Positions 12,057 through 23,243 of a stretch of 64,000 bases of DNA are shown piece after piece. How positions within the stretch are numbered: position 1 is the first letter of the stretch; every line of letters starts with the position of its first letter. This stretch comes from Turritopsis dohrnii. Lineage: Eukaryota; Cnidaria; Hydrozoa; Anthoathecata; Oceaniidae. The stretch lies in NCBI GenBank assembly GCA_027922465.2, contig BQMF02000203.1:248001-312000 (forward strand), in the 5' to 3' direction. The notes beneath the pieces were generated by a model. It was given only the letters and a program-made list of their open reading frames with translations, was not told where the DNA came from and made no database searches. The translations under genes were made by a program, and so were the position numbers.

Positions 12057-12567
12057 AGCAATGTTGTATTTTTGAGACTTAGATATGTATCGTTGTGTCA
12101 CGTTCTGAAGTCTTCAAATCTTCAAAGATTCTTGTTTTCTTAGTTAGAAGACTTGATAAATTGGAATTGCTTCAGTATTTGTGAAAATCAGAATTCTCAG
12201 GATGAAACAGAAAATTTCCCATAGTTTGGTTTATATATATCTTTATTTGGAAATTATATTACTTTTTTACAAATTTTTGTCACTAAAGAATCTCATTTGA
12301 CAACTCCCACATTCAATCAGTAAGCAAGAAAACCTGGGTACGAGGTTAGGGTATTAACATAGAAAAAACTTGAAAAAGCCTGTTAAGTTCCGTAAACATA
12401 TCTGAATGGTCAGGTTTGATTGAAAACACCTAAATGACTTTTTTTTAAAAAATTTGTCAAATTTTGAAGAAAGAGAAGTTTCTTATATAAAACAACGTTT
12501 ACATAAATTTGGTACCAAAACTGCTATACTTTCATCTTTAAAGTAACCCCAACCACAGGTCAGGCAA

Positions 12568-12712
12568 AGGATTTGAGGAGTTCAACATTGTAATGTTTCT
12601 TTTCAGTCTGAAGTGTCGAATAGGTTACTTGTACAATTTTTTTTGTTCTATTTTAAGTGTCCTCATAAATTTTGACTAAACTCTAGCCACTCCTCTGACA
12701 GGCATCTGTCAC
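12568..12712 (+). repeat. dispersed repeat R6, copy 1
   Basis: GGAGTTCAACATTGTAATG, TTTTCAGTCTGAAGTGTCGA and TAGGTTACTTGTAC match 30390-30525. Confidence 0.5.
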
Positions 12713-13258
12713 TGTTTTTATGCCCATAGAAAAAGGATTCATATCTGAATCGGTTCAGAAATTAACTCTAGCTAAATCTGTTTATTGAACAAATAACTGG
12801 TGAGGAATTGATTATAAATTAGCAACAGCAATAATAGAAAAGCATTACAACCTTTTCCCCAATTTTGTGCACCGATATTGTCATATGTGACTGTAATAAA
12901 CTATTATATGGAAAAACCTTTATAGCTCAATTCTTTTCATAACACTTAAAATGTCTCTTTTATTATCAGCTGATAAAATATAAAATATTCGAAAAGATCA
13001 CGTGACTGATAGATACCCGTGGTATCGTTTAACGTAAAAGTTATGATGTAAAGCATGCACCAAAAAAATAATAAAAAATAACCAATAATAACAAACAGAT
13101 AGACAGAACTTAGATCTGGTTAAAAGGATGACTGTTTCGATTTTTTATAATATGTTCAAAAAACAACAAAACAGCACAGTAATGTGAACAAGATCAGATC
13201 GGTATCTGATTTGAAAATAATTCCTTCCCACCGTTTGTTGAAGAATCTTTGCGGAGGA

Positions 13259-13282
13259 GAAGAAAGAAAGAAAGAAAGAAAG
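13259..13282 (+). repeat. (GAAA)n microsatellite
   Basis: About five GAAA/AAAG units. Confidence 0.7.
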
Positions 13283-13853
13283 TATATACATATATCGTAG
13301 TGACTTTTTGGTGATTTTGTCCACTGAGTAACCAGTTGTTTGTTATATGGACTTAGTTCTCATAAAATTGTTTAAACGAAAACAAAATGTAAATATGATT
13401 TTCATAACAGAAAAAATGTGAAAAACATAATTTACAAAGATATAAGAGCAGTGTTTTGTCTTAATTTTAAAAAACCCAAGATCTATTCTGCTATGAAAAT
13501 ACCATACATTACTTTACTGACAGTATGAATAAAAAAAATGGCAATAAAGAGGTGTGGATTTTACGTATTTTCTCACAGAACATTCTTGACTGACACTTCA
13601 GATGCAAACCTGAGTGGCTAAGCAAACCTTCACGACATCGGCAAATAGCAGCCAAAACATCAAATGCAACTACCATAAATTCTTTAGTATTGAATACTTT
13701 AGAACCACTTGCACGCATGAAACACGATCTACATTTCCGATCGAGTTACAATAATACAGGAAACCCATTACTGCAAAAATAAACATTCACTTAAAAAAGA
13801 AATTTTATAAGTTATTCCTTTTTGAAAATCAGTATGTTTCTGAAATTTTTCTT

Positions 13854-16339
13854 TCAACATCTTGTTTTCTGTCTCAGTTGTTGAACACATCTGTATTTTA
13901 CAGTCACACTTCCGATCATGTTCTGACAATGTCCACCAAATGTTTCTTGTGCGACTTTGAACGTACATGTAGATTTCTTGTGGCAGATGGCTGATAACAC
14001 ATGTTTAGAGGCTTCACCACAGCACCCTGAGTTTCTGTGGTTCACTTTCCTTATCTCGATGAATTCACCATGTTTACATTTGATTTTGATGGTATTACCT
14101 TCAACACCATTCATCTTTCCTAAGAAAAATAACAGCAGATCTGTGATGAAACTTTCTCTAAGAACTATTTGAAGGAGGGATGTCGAAATATTTTCTCCTC
14201 ATAATGTCCTTTATAGCGCAATATACAGTGTGTTTCAAAACATTGGATTCGCAAAATATTATCGCAGTTTTTGAAGGAAATATCCAATTAATCTTTATAA
14301 ATTTTATATCGGTCGTTTGGTCTTTCTCAGGACGTATGTTTTGTAGGAAATGGAAAAGTAGAAGAAGAGAAAATCGAAAAAATAAGTTTGGAAAAACTCA
14401 TTAATTTCTTAACGCCCAATTAAGATGTTTAACAATAAAATCAATTTCCTAAAACAAAGTTATGTAACAATTTTTTATCGACTTCACTTTAACAAAGCCG
14501 ATGTTACGCACGTTTACTTTAATTGAGAGTCTCAAATGTCACATAACGGCATAAAACATTTTGCACCTTTAAACAATAAAGGTACGATTGTTAACTTTAT
14601 GTCTTAAAGCCTGGTTCAGACCTGACGATTACGACGATTAAAATTTAGTGTAATCGTCGTAGTCGTCGTAATCGTCTAATTTGAACACTTTTGTAATCGT
14701 CGTAGTCGCTCTATTGTATGTAAAAATCTATTGAATTTTACGTCAATTCTATTGTTTTAAGATTATGAATGCGCGTGCTTCAAATTTTACAAAGAAGTTC
14801 AAACTTAACAAGGGAGAAAAGTCCCGTATGTTTGAAACAATTTTGAAATTAGTATTTTGAGATACTTGAGAGTGTTCAGACCTGGCGATTGGCGATTACG
14901 ACGATTGATATTTTTTTAATGGGCTTGAGTTGTTTTCGCCTTTCCTAAAAATTGAAAATCATGTTGAAATTATAGATTTTTAGTGCTTTTATAGGCAATC
15001 TAGAGGTAGTATTTTTCAAAGATCAGGTCCAACCTTGATGGGGCCTCTTTCAATAATACAGAACTCAACTCAAAATGTCTTGCTACGTCCTTGCTAACCA
15101 AATAAATACAATTCAGTACTAAATTTGCCAAAAACTTAAAAAACTGCTAGTCTTAGAACATTTCACTGGGTTTCTTTTAAAAAAAATAAGTGTAGCCAGG
15201 TATTTTTAAAATAAGAATTTGTTATAGGTTCTGATAAACAAGATGCCGGGAAAGAGTTGTTCTGTTTTGAAATTGCTTTCATAAATTGTAATAGCAATAA
15301 ACATGGAAAGATGATACTATTTGGCTACGTAATAAAAGCAGAAGACGTCTAATAACGAAAGAGCAGGATCGAGGAATTTTCAATATTTTTCATCAATGGG
15401 TAAAATTATTTTCTAGGGATCAATTTTCCAGTTATAATTCAACATTGAAACACGATCAAAAAATGATTGAAATTGACACTTCCATATGCGAGATTTCCAT
15501 TATTTCAACAATTTCGGTTGAAACGTTTGTCTATTGTTGGACTCAAGAATCATATTGCAACTTGTCTTAAAGTAAATATTGTGATATATTTTTGAAATTT
15601 AAGGAAAGTGAACACAAGTACCAGATTATTTATCACAATCAAATTTCAAAAATCTGAAGCAGTTGTTTCTATTCTAATGAAATGTGTTTACTCTTTTTTT
15701 TCAACAAGTTAAGAGTTGATTGCTCAACCTTTCGTACGAATTGCATGAAAAATGTTGACTTTTATTGGTATCTTTATTCTCCTCAAAGCCTCTTAGATGT
15801 AATAAAAAAGACTCACCTTTCTTCTGCAATCCTTTAACCACTTTTATTTTCTTGGGCTTCGTAACAACAGGTTTCATAGTAGTAGCGTTAAGTTCTCCAA
15901 TGTCTGCTCCAAAACAAATCTCGCCCTTTTTCTCATCAGGGAACTTATTACATTCGAGGTAACTTGGCCAGGTAAACCCGAACCTTGTCATTATACCCTG
16001 ACATCCAGCTTTTGATTTTTCGCAGAGAGACCGACATGGCTTGATTAATCTATCTGATTTTTCTGTGCAGTATGGTAAGTAAGAAGAGCAGAGAAAAAAG
16101 GGAAGAGCTTCGGAACATCCAATCTTGATTAAAGGTGCGAAGACACTGATTTCACTTGCTGCTTCTTCTTGACTTCGATGATCATGCATATTTGGAAAGG
16201 ACGTGACGTTATATCCATGCTTTCCTAGAAATTTGCATGCTGGTGTTTTTATGATTTCACACCTGGACTTTTTGTCCAAAAGGCCCGTACTAAAAACTGT
16301 GTTGAGTAATGCCATCAGGATGACTACTTGATGAAACAT
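13854..16339 (-). CDS. secreted Frizzled-CRD + SUEL lectin protein, gene A (2 exons)
   Basis: Two exons: 16339-15817 and 14119-13854, about 262 aa. Exon 1 starts at an ATG followed by a hydrophobic signal peptide (MFHQVVILMALLNTVFSTG). A Frizzled cysteine-rich domain follows with all ten expected cysteines, from RC near residue 27 to IC near residue 142, and then a Thr/Pro/Lys linker. The donor is AAAG|GTGAGT at 15816 and the acceptor is TTTTTCTTAG ending at 14120. They join in phase 1. Exon 2 encodes a SUEL/galactose-binding lectin domain with cysteines in the family pattern, including GHC and VKYRC near the end. The stop is 13 residues after the domain. Frizzled domains bind Wnt lipids or other ligands, and SUEL domains bind galactose or rhamnose, so an extracellular binding protein is inferred. 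There is no membrane segment. Gene B has the same layout and intron phase. The 1.7-kb intron holds two repeat insertions. A TGTATATATTTGA motif near 16472-16484 could be the TATA box (weak). No clear AATAAA follows the stop. Confidence 0.85.
14216..14430 (+). repeat. dispersed repeat A, copy 3, in the gene A intron
   Basis: ATACAGTGTGTTTCAAAAC begins the match to copy 2; AAAAATAAGTTTGGAAAAAC to copy 1. A short open frame here is repeat-derived. Confidence 0.6.
14606..14914. mobile_element. CGATTACGACGATTA inverted-repeat element, copy 1
   Basis: AAAGCCTGGTTCAGACCT then several CGATTACGACGATTA blocks in both orientations. A second copy is at 52676-52920. Lies in the gene A intron. Confidence 0.6.
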
Positions 16340-17735
16340 TTTGAAATCTTTTTTATTATTATTATTGCTAAACAGACAGAAAAGTATGCTGTATTATTAA
16401 CGAAATCCATCTTAAATACAATGTTTAGGACCGCTAAAACACAAAAAACCCTCAATTAGAAATAAGGGTTCAAATATATACAATAATGTTAAATTTCTAC
16501 ATGGCTGTGTGTAAACAAAAAACTTCACTCAAAATTGATATCAGTTATCCTTCTCAATGTCAACATTTTTTCGTGTCAAAGCTACTATAATTTTTTTGCT
16601 TTTCTCTTTTAAAATATTGTTGACTGTTTTCTTTTGTTATTGTTCGAGACAAGATAAACAAACGTCATCACATGTCGTACACAACAGAGGCATAAGCTGC
16701 TTTAAATGACAGACGCCTGTTTATGTATTAGCTGGTATAGTGTTTTCTTAAAAAGAAGGAATTTGCCACAAAAAATATATGAAAGCAATATTATTTTCAT
16801 AATGAATTCAACACAAAAAATCTCCTTCAAGTATCTTGTTAGTGTGGACATTTTGTTAGTGGAAAATAAGAAAAATGCAGATTTTCAAGAACCGAAAGAA
16901 AAAAAAAAGAGGGAGGGAGGAAAGAAAAAAAATGATGAATACGTCAACACTAAAGTGATACTCGGAATCATCAACATTTTACGTTTGTTTTGATGATACA
17001 TGATGATACCGATGTATTGTTTAGATAGCGAAGATTGTGATACAAAAAAAATAACAACAAAGAAAAAAAATGTTCAAAGATGACCCAACGGCCTTACAGA
17101 AGGGAAAATAAATATGAGTGTCAGAACTCTTGCAATAACGTCCGACAAGAATCTAAACCAGTGTTGGAACTAGCTTTTTTCAAAAAAGATTTTGTTAGAC
17201 AACATAACATAATTTCTCTTCAGTTGTAATTTTGTTTGGCACTTTAAATGTTATTTCAAATGAAGTAGTTCTCTAACTTTCCTCACCATACTTTAGTTTG
17301 ACTGTCTCTTCTCATAATTTGTCATGTAATCATTTGTCACGCTACAGTTGTATGATGAGTAAACCACATTAATCCTACGCTTCTGTACGTTTTCCGTTCT
17401 TCGATGATGAGTAACATAAACTATACAATTTCCACCCCTCATATTTTCCTCTGCATCGTGCGAATATGCCAAATAAACTCCATATAAATACAAGTTTCGT
17501 TTTGTTCTTTCTGTTATACACGATTTTAATCTTTTATTGAATAAATCTCGCCAAAACGAAACGAGTATCGAGTTTATGTTACATTTGATGATGTGTGATA
17601 TGATTCGGTCTTATGTGTAATGTCGAATGGCTTATAATATGTCTTTTCTTTGATTTAAAACTTCTTCAGTTTATGCTACCACGAAGTATATCAACATTAG
17701 ACACAATCAAAACATCCTGAAAAGAAGCAACTGTA
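16340..17735. other. upstream region of gene A, no gene seen
   Basis: Holds the probable promoter of gene A (TATA-like near 16472 on the minus strand). A 66-codon minus-strand frame at 17493-17293 has no recognised domain. Confidence 0.45.
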
Positions 17736-17741
17736 TTTATT
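17736..17741 (-). terminator. poly(A) signal of the unrecognised gene
   Basis: TTTATT on the plus strand (AATAAA on the minus strand), directly after the stop at 17753. Confidence 0.5.
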
Positions 17742-17752
17742 AGGAAGGATTA

Positions 17753-18315
17753 TTATGAAGTGATGCTAATATCTTGCGGCAACCCTTCAAAGTTGATACT
17801 TCCATTCCATGATGTTGTGTCACCCATAAAAACATACACCTAAGAAAACAGAAAACAAATTATGAATGCCCATTCTGAGAGCTATTCGTAAAAAAATTGT
17901 AAGTAAGTAAGTAAGTAAGTAACTGGGAGTTTTTAGTTTTTGGGCTTCCATCTTTAATGGTTGAGTATTCTGCCAGCCGACTTGCGACTAGTAGTTGACT
18001 TACCAAATTAAATCTGTTTTTCGTCCCAGCGTGCTTGAAATCATGAAAGGATGGGCTATCTTAACTTTGAAATACGTATCGTTAAATATGCCGTAAGTGT
18101 CACGGCAAATCGTTTAATATTCTGTAAATGTTCATGAGCACCTAGGATATTTATTCAAAAATCATGGAGAACATTCGAGTGAATGTCCTCTTTGTGCTAT
18201 TAATTTTTAGTCTCCTGAAAGGAGGCGCTTAATCAGAGCATTTAAAACCAAAAGGTCTTTTCAAATCCCGTACCTGAATCGATGTGGATGGAGCATAGTA
18301 TTTGATACTGCTAAT
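17753..18315 (-). CDS. 3' end of an unrecognised gene: two small terminal exons
   Basis: Read on the minus strand, an exon at 18315-18274 (42 nt, ISSIKYYAPSTSIQ) is preceded by TTCCGGGGTTAG and ends in CAG|GTACGG. The next exon, 17839-17753, follows CTGTTTTCTTAG. It encodes VYVFMGDTTSWNGSINFEGL, then eight more residues and TAA. Both junctions are phase 0, the intron is 434 bp, and AATAAA starts 12 bases after the stop. Together these support a real 3' end although both exons are too short to stand out as open frames. The alternating hydrophobic residues suggest beta strands. The family is not recognised. Upstream exons were not found with confidence. A possible one is the frame at 18656-18474 (EILMEDEIRGDTQKWVLNF), but it has no good donor. 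The gene lies between the two Frizzled-lectin paralogs, on gene A's strand and upstream of it. Confidence 0.5.
17898..17921 (+). repeat. (GTAA)n microsatellite
   Basis: About six GTAA units; each is a donor-like GTAAGT on the plus strand. Confidence 0.7.
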
Positions 18316-19861
18316 CTAACCCCGGAAAATGGTCTTTCAAGAAAAGTATCATAAAAATCCGGTAAAAAATATCAGAAAGGATGATATTCCGGCATTGAAT
18401 TTTCCGATGGGAACAAACTGAGATAATCTTTTGCTTTTCAAAAGGATGCATTTTTGAAATAATTGTTTAAGCATTAGAAAACAATTTCTATTGAATGTGG
18501 GTGTGGAAAATTGCAAATATTTTTGGAAGATGTATAGCGAAAGTTGAGAACCCACTTTTGGGTGTCTCCACGAATTTCATCTTCCATAAGTATCTCTTCT
18601 TTGATTCCATTTTTTGCCACATCCTGTTCAAAAGCATGAATTGCAAAATAATTCATTATGATCGTGCTGTAATAAACGGTTCATTTCCATGTGTTTTTTA
18701 CACCGACTGTAAGGGAAGATTTAACTAAGTTTGCCTTTTCAAGATTGATTTCCAAACACTTGAAAATGTTCAATGAAAATGCTTCCCATTTTCTTCTCTA
18801 TAGGGTCCGGTACTTTCAACAGACCGAAGGAACATTTGAGTTTATTCGCGAGTAAATTGAGCTAGTTAACCGGGTTTACTTTACCATTTCGAGTTACTCG
18901 ACTTCCTAATATCGGTTTGATAAATCTACTATGGTTTCAGTCCTCAAGAAAAAAAGGATACTTAGTAATAATTCTGCGAGTTATCATATTAACTCATGGA
19001 CGTTGACTTCATATAATGGAAAAAGATTTCTGTTAGATTTAGTGTTAGAAATTTCAAATTTACGTTCGGTGCACAGCATTCAAATTTTCAAAAGCAAGGA
19101 ATTCTCCCACCCAATGCTGCCACCCACATGTTTGACTATACTGGCGCGCAACCTTCTCCCGGGTTTCATTCATATGAATAATTGCTTTATTTGACAAAAC
19201 ACGCTATGTCAAAAAAAGGATATAAAAACACCGACGATTTTCAGATACCTTCGATACCTTCTTCGAGTATCTGAAGATTGAACATCACTTCACAAATAGC
19301 ATAGCATTATAATACCAACATTATAATTTCACTGACACTAAACCGAAGATAGTACCCCGACCAGACATTTATCCGACGATCAATAATAGGAGAAGGATCA
19401 GGTTTAGGGCTATTGGTTGTCAGGTAGCTAACCGGTCGAGCAACTGTCCGTTATGACAGATGTCCGTGGGCTAACGTCCATCGGGTTACTGTCGTAGTTT
19501 TTTTTCGTTTTTTATTTTGTATGTTTGAAAACTATTCGATATTCCTTTAAGGTGGTTCTTCTGCCCGCCGACTTGCAACTAGTAATTGACTTACCAACGA
19601 TGAGTCGACAACTAACTGCCAAATAAAAATACGATCAAACCTTTCTATCTTTATTTTCTTTATTTTCTTGCTCAAGTAAGGAAAAAATATATTTTTTCAA
19701 TCACTGATGAGTCAGCAGAAAAATGACACTCATTATCATTTATTCATTTATTTACTTTAACTCTCACCATTGATAGTTTACCTCGCTTTTGCCTTGCTCT
19801 TCCAAACAAAAAATAAGAAGCTTTCAACCAAATAGTAGCGCTAACTTTTCAGAGATACAAT
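18316..19861. other. probably intronic, exons not resolved
   Basis: If the 17753-18315 gene is real, this is its upstream part. Frames 18656-18474 and 18555-18349 are protein-like but lack matching splice sites. Confidence 0.3.
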
Positions 19862-20105
19862 ACACCTTTCCGAATTTTTGTTTAAATGTCGAGTTAATGC
19901 TTAGTTATCAAGTTTAGCCTCGTTTCTATATATTTTGTTGTTTTTCTAAAATTTCATAATTTTTTCAGTAAGTAATAGTTAAAGTTACTCGTTCTTTCAG
20001 TTCCCGAGTGGAATAATTAGAAGTAATTAAGAGTTTTAAAAAGAGGCGAAACTTAAAGGCTAGGCTATAACACGTTGTTTAAACAGAAATTCGAGAAAGT
20101 CTATT
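19862..20105. repeat. repeat R3, copy 2
   Basis: Inverted ends ACACCTTTCCGAATTTTTGT and AACAGAAATTCGAGAAAGTC; AGTTATCAAGTTTAGCCTCG inside. Confidence 0.6.
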
Positions 20106-23100
20106 CCTTCATTTTCGCGAATTATTTTTTGCTGATTCAGTTACAAATTAAAAAAAATGATGACCGTCAAATTATTCATACTTCCTTCAAAATGTTTCGT
20201 AATCCATACTGATAAGAATGTAATTAGCACGCAAAGCTTTGTCATGTACCCCGTCCCACGCTCGAACCAAGAGCTGTTTTTGATTATGTAGATGGATAAG
20301 ACCAACAGGAAAATTAGGTTGGGTAGGTCATGGATTTCAAGACTTAGCTACGGATCAAACTTACCCAAGCACGCCAGTTTGACACGCACAAGCCTTTGAA
20401 TAAGAACTCTTAGTTAAAATTTATATAGCAAATGTTTGCTTGTTTCGTTCAGCTAAATAAGTTGGCCTGTTTACCTCTTTACAATGTAATTAGTAATGAT
20501 GAAAGCTTAAAAACAGAAATTTCTTGATGCAATGATAAACAAAATTGTTTTTCAAAATGAAATGCAAGGATCTCCCTTGTTCGTCTCGATACAAAACGAA
20601 TTTTCTTTTTCATAACTCACCGCTACCCACTTAATTTTAATAACCATATATACTTTTGAAATTCAATTCGCACCAAGTTTCGCAAGCCACTGTTATTCAA
20701 AATTTATTGGTTGTGTTTGGAATTAAATTTGTCCAATCAAAACAACTTATTTTGAGAGCTATAGCTCCTATTTTTAGATTTGTAAATCGATCCAAAATCC
20801 ATAAAAACATGAACAGAATACATGAAAGTGACACGGTAAGTGAAAATTGCATCTGGATGATTTCCGTTCCCATCCAATCCAATTCGGCCTGTTCCGAACA
20901 AAAAATATGAAATGGAAATTCGACTTTGAATATAAAGTAACTATGGAACCATCATGTTGATGACATCATGATGACACTATATTCAAAGTAGTTTTAAGCG
21001 AGTTTAAAATTGGCAGTTATTCCTTCCCTATAAACACTTCCTTGTTATGACATCGTGAAGTTAAGCGCTTAAGTTTCCATGACGGTTAAGTGCTTTTCAA
21101 TGTCACCAGTTAAAGAAAGATGATTTTACGTTGGAGTCTTTAATCAACTTGATCCCTTTATTTTTATTACGTGTTGGCGGCCCTGCTATTAAAGAAAAAA
21201 AAACCTTAGAGCTTAATTAAACATGGCATTTAGTTTTTAATGTGACCACGGAGTCAATTACTAAACTATATTCATTAATAAGTACCCCAAGAGATCGTTC
21301 AGTACATTGACTTCCATTCCGGGTAGGTCATGGAAACACATCCTATTTTTGAGTTCACCAACCTAATCAATTAAACGTACATGTAACTTTTTGCAATTTT
21401 CAGACCATCTAAGAAAATAAAAAATTTTTAAACTTCGTTTTGGTCATCAAACTTGGAAAAACATTCAGACCATTTTGGGAAAGTTTTCACAGAGAGCAAT
21501 ATTGAACATATTGTATGACTTGACAGAATTTCAATTCAATTATTTATGGTCATTACATGTACTTTAAAAGCGAATTTAATAAAACGCCATTAAATATTAT
21601 AGATTTTCAGGTGAAAAAGGAAAGCGAATATCATCACACACTTATTGTTTTGATTTTGAAGTAAAACCTTTTTAAGTACCATTAAGATTTCTGTACAGCG
21701 TACTCAATCAAACTGACTCATTGTAATTGACATATTTTGAAGACAAAAAGCATTGTGTCAGCCTTTTATATGAAATCTTCACTCGTGTCGTTAGATTTTA
21801 ATTACAGGAAAGTGATGGGCAGGTCTGAGATCAGCTTAAGGTGAGAACGTCATTGACAAGAGGCATCCTTCATTTTTTCATTGTGACAATTCTGTACAAG
21901 AAATATTTTCATAATCACGAGTGAAGTTAAACATTTTAGCATTCAACGTAAATATTTGTTTAACAGAACAACAAGTTACAATATTTTTTCAATATATTCA
22001 AAGTAACCTTTTTTAATATCGTGAAGTTTAAGATCAATGCTCAAGTATAACACATATTTGAAATATGACCACAGTATGTTTGTATTCGCACCGAATGAAT
22101 ATTTTGGCAGAACTCAGATAAATTGTGTCTTTCCATTGACATTTCAATGGTATATACTTGTTCATGACGATGCCAAGGAAAAAAGCGGGAAATCATCGGA
22201 TAAAACTGTATGTAATAAATTGTAATAAATATCTCATAGATAGATTTCATCGGACAGTTTTGTATTATTTAGATTATAAAATGTGTTTTTCTTTTTCAGG
22301 ATCTTGCTATAATCAATTACTACAGTGTTCTGCTACTTTCATTTGTCCCTCCCCTCAATTTCTCGCTAACACCTTTGCATTGAATTACATTTTTTAAATA
22401 TTATATTCTTGTTAATATTTAAGTTTCAATTGTCACAAGTAGCACTTGGACTAATCTATATTTGAATTCTGTTTGTTAAGCTTTATTCATTTTCGTTCAG
22501 CGTTCATTTCGACAAGGTATATTCAGATTTGTATTGAAATAATATCGATTACATGATAAAGTTTATTGTGTAATTATATTACTGGACCGATGTTCATTTC
22601 ATCGTGGACGAAACTTTGAATAACACAAGAAAAAATCTTTTGTGGTTACCTTGTGCTTGTTCATTTCTCTTGTTATTCGTACTATTCTTGCATGTCAGTT
22701 TTATTTATTTTCATAACTTGAAGCTCGTAAACCTGTTAAGACACAACCACACGGAATGTCAAAATATTATGATGAGACTTGATGTGTATTGCTTATATCT
22801 TGAGATCGTGTTTAATTGAAATGGTGAAAGCCGGGTTTAACATTGTGTTAAAAAACAAGCGTCGAAATATTATGGCAGGTTGACCACAAATATTGCTTGC
22901 TTTGTTTTCAGTATCTCCTTCAAGACAATAACTTCTTAAATCTTCATTGGCTTTTGTATCCGCTTTGTGCTAAACCAAATTACAGAACGTCATATCAAAT
23001 CGATTTTTTTTTTATGGTTTTTAACTTTTATTCAAATTGAAAGTTTCGGAATAATGTGGTGTTTGAACACGACCAAATGACGCGCTCAGATCATTCTAAT

Positions 23101-23130
23101 AGGTGTCGTTAAAGCTTAATTGTCTTTCTT
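20106..23130. other. no confident gene
   Basis: Overlapping frames on both strands at 20656-20910, one with a consensus plus-strand donor at 20836, could not be resolved. The upstream flank of gene B includes the possible membrane ORF at 22604. Confidence 0.35.
22604..22819 (+). CDS. possible small single-pass membrane ORF
   Basis: A 71-codon frame with a short N-terminus, basic residues (NTRKN), then a strong hydrophobic stretch (LWLPCACSFLLLFVLFLHVS) and an N-glycosylation site (NHT). This looks like a type II membrane anchor. No matching exons, donor or family were found. It lies 640 bp upstream of gene B on the same strand and may be chance. Confidence 0.15.
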   Translation: MDETLNNTRKNLLWLPCACSFLLLFVLFLHVSFIYFHNLKLVNLLRHNHTECQNIMMRLDVYCLYLEIVFN

Positions 23131-23136
23131 TAGGTT

Positions 23137-23146
23137 TATATAAATA
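23137..23146 (+). promoter_or_regulatory. TATA box of gene B
   Basis: TATATAAATA lies about 100 bp upstream of the gene B ATG. A start site near 23170 would leave a 5' leader of about 70 bases. Confidence 0.5.
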
Positions 23147-23243
23147 ACAACCAACAACGGAGAAAGACCAGAAGAAGACTGTACATTGAACTGCACAGAC
23201 GAAGTAAGTTTTTTTTGGCACACGAATCGATAGACACAACAAT

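Noticed and set aside
13509..13718. 69-codon minus-strand frame as a third exon of gene A
   Set aside because: Exon 2 already ends in a stop shortly after a complete lectin domain, and this frame matches no domain.
14180..14404. 74-codon plus-strand frame in the gene A intron
   Set aside because: Falls in dispersed repeat A, of which two other copies exist nearby.
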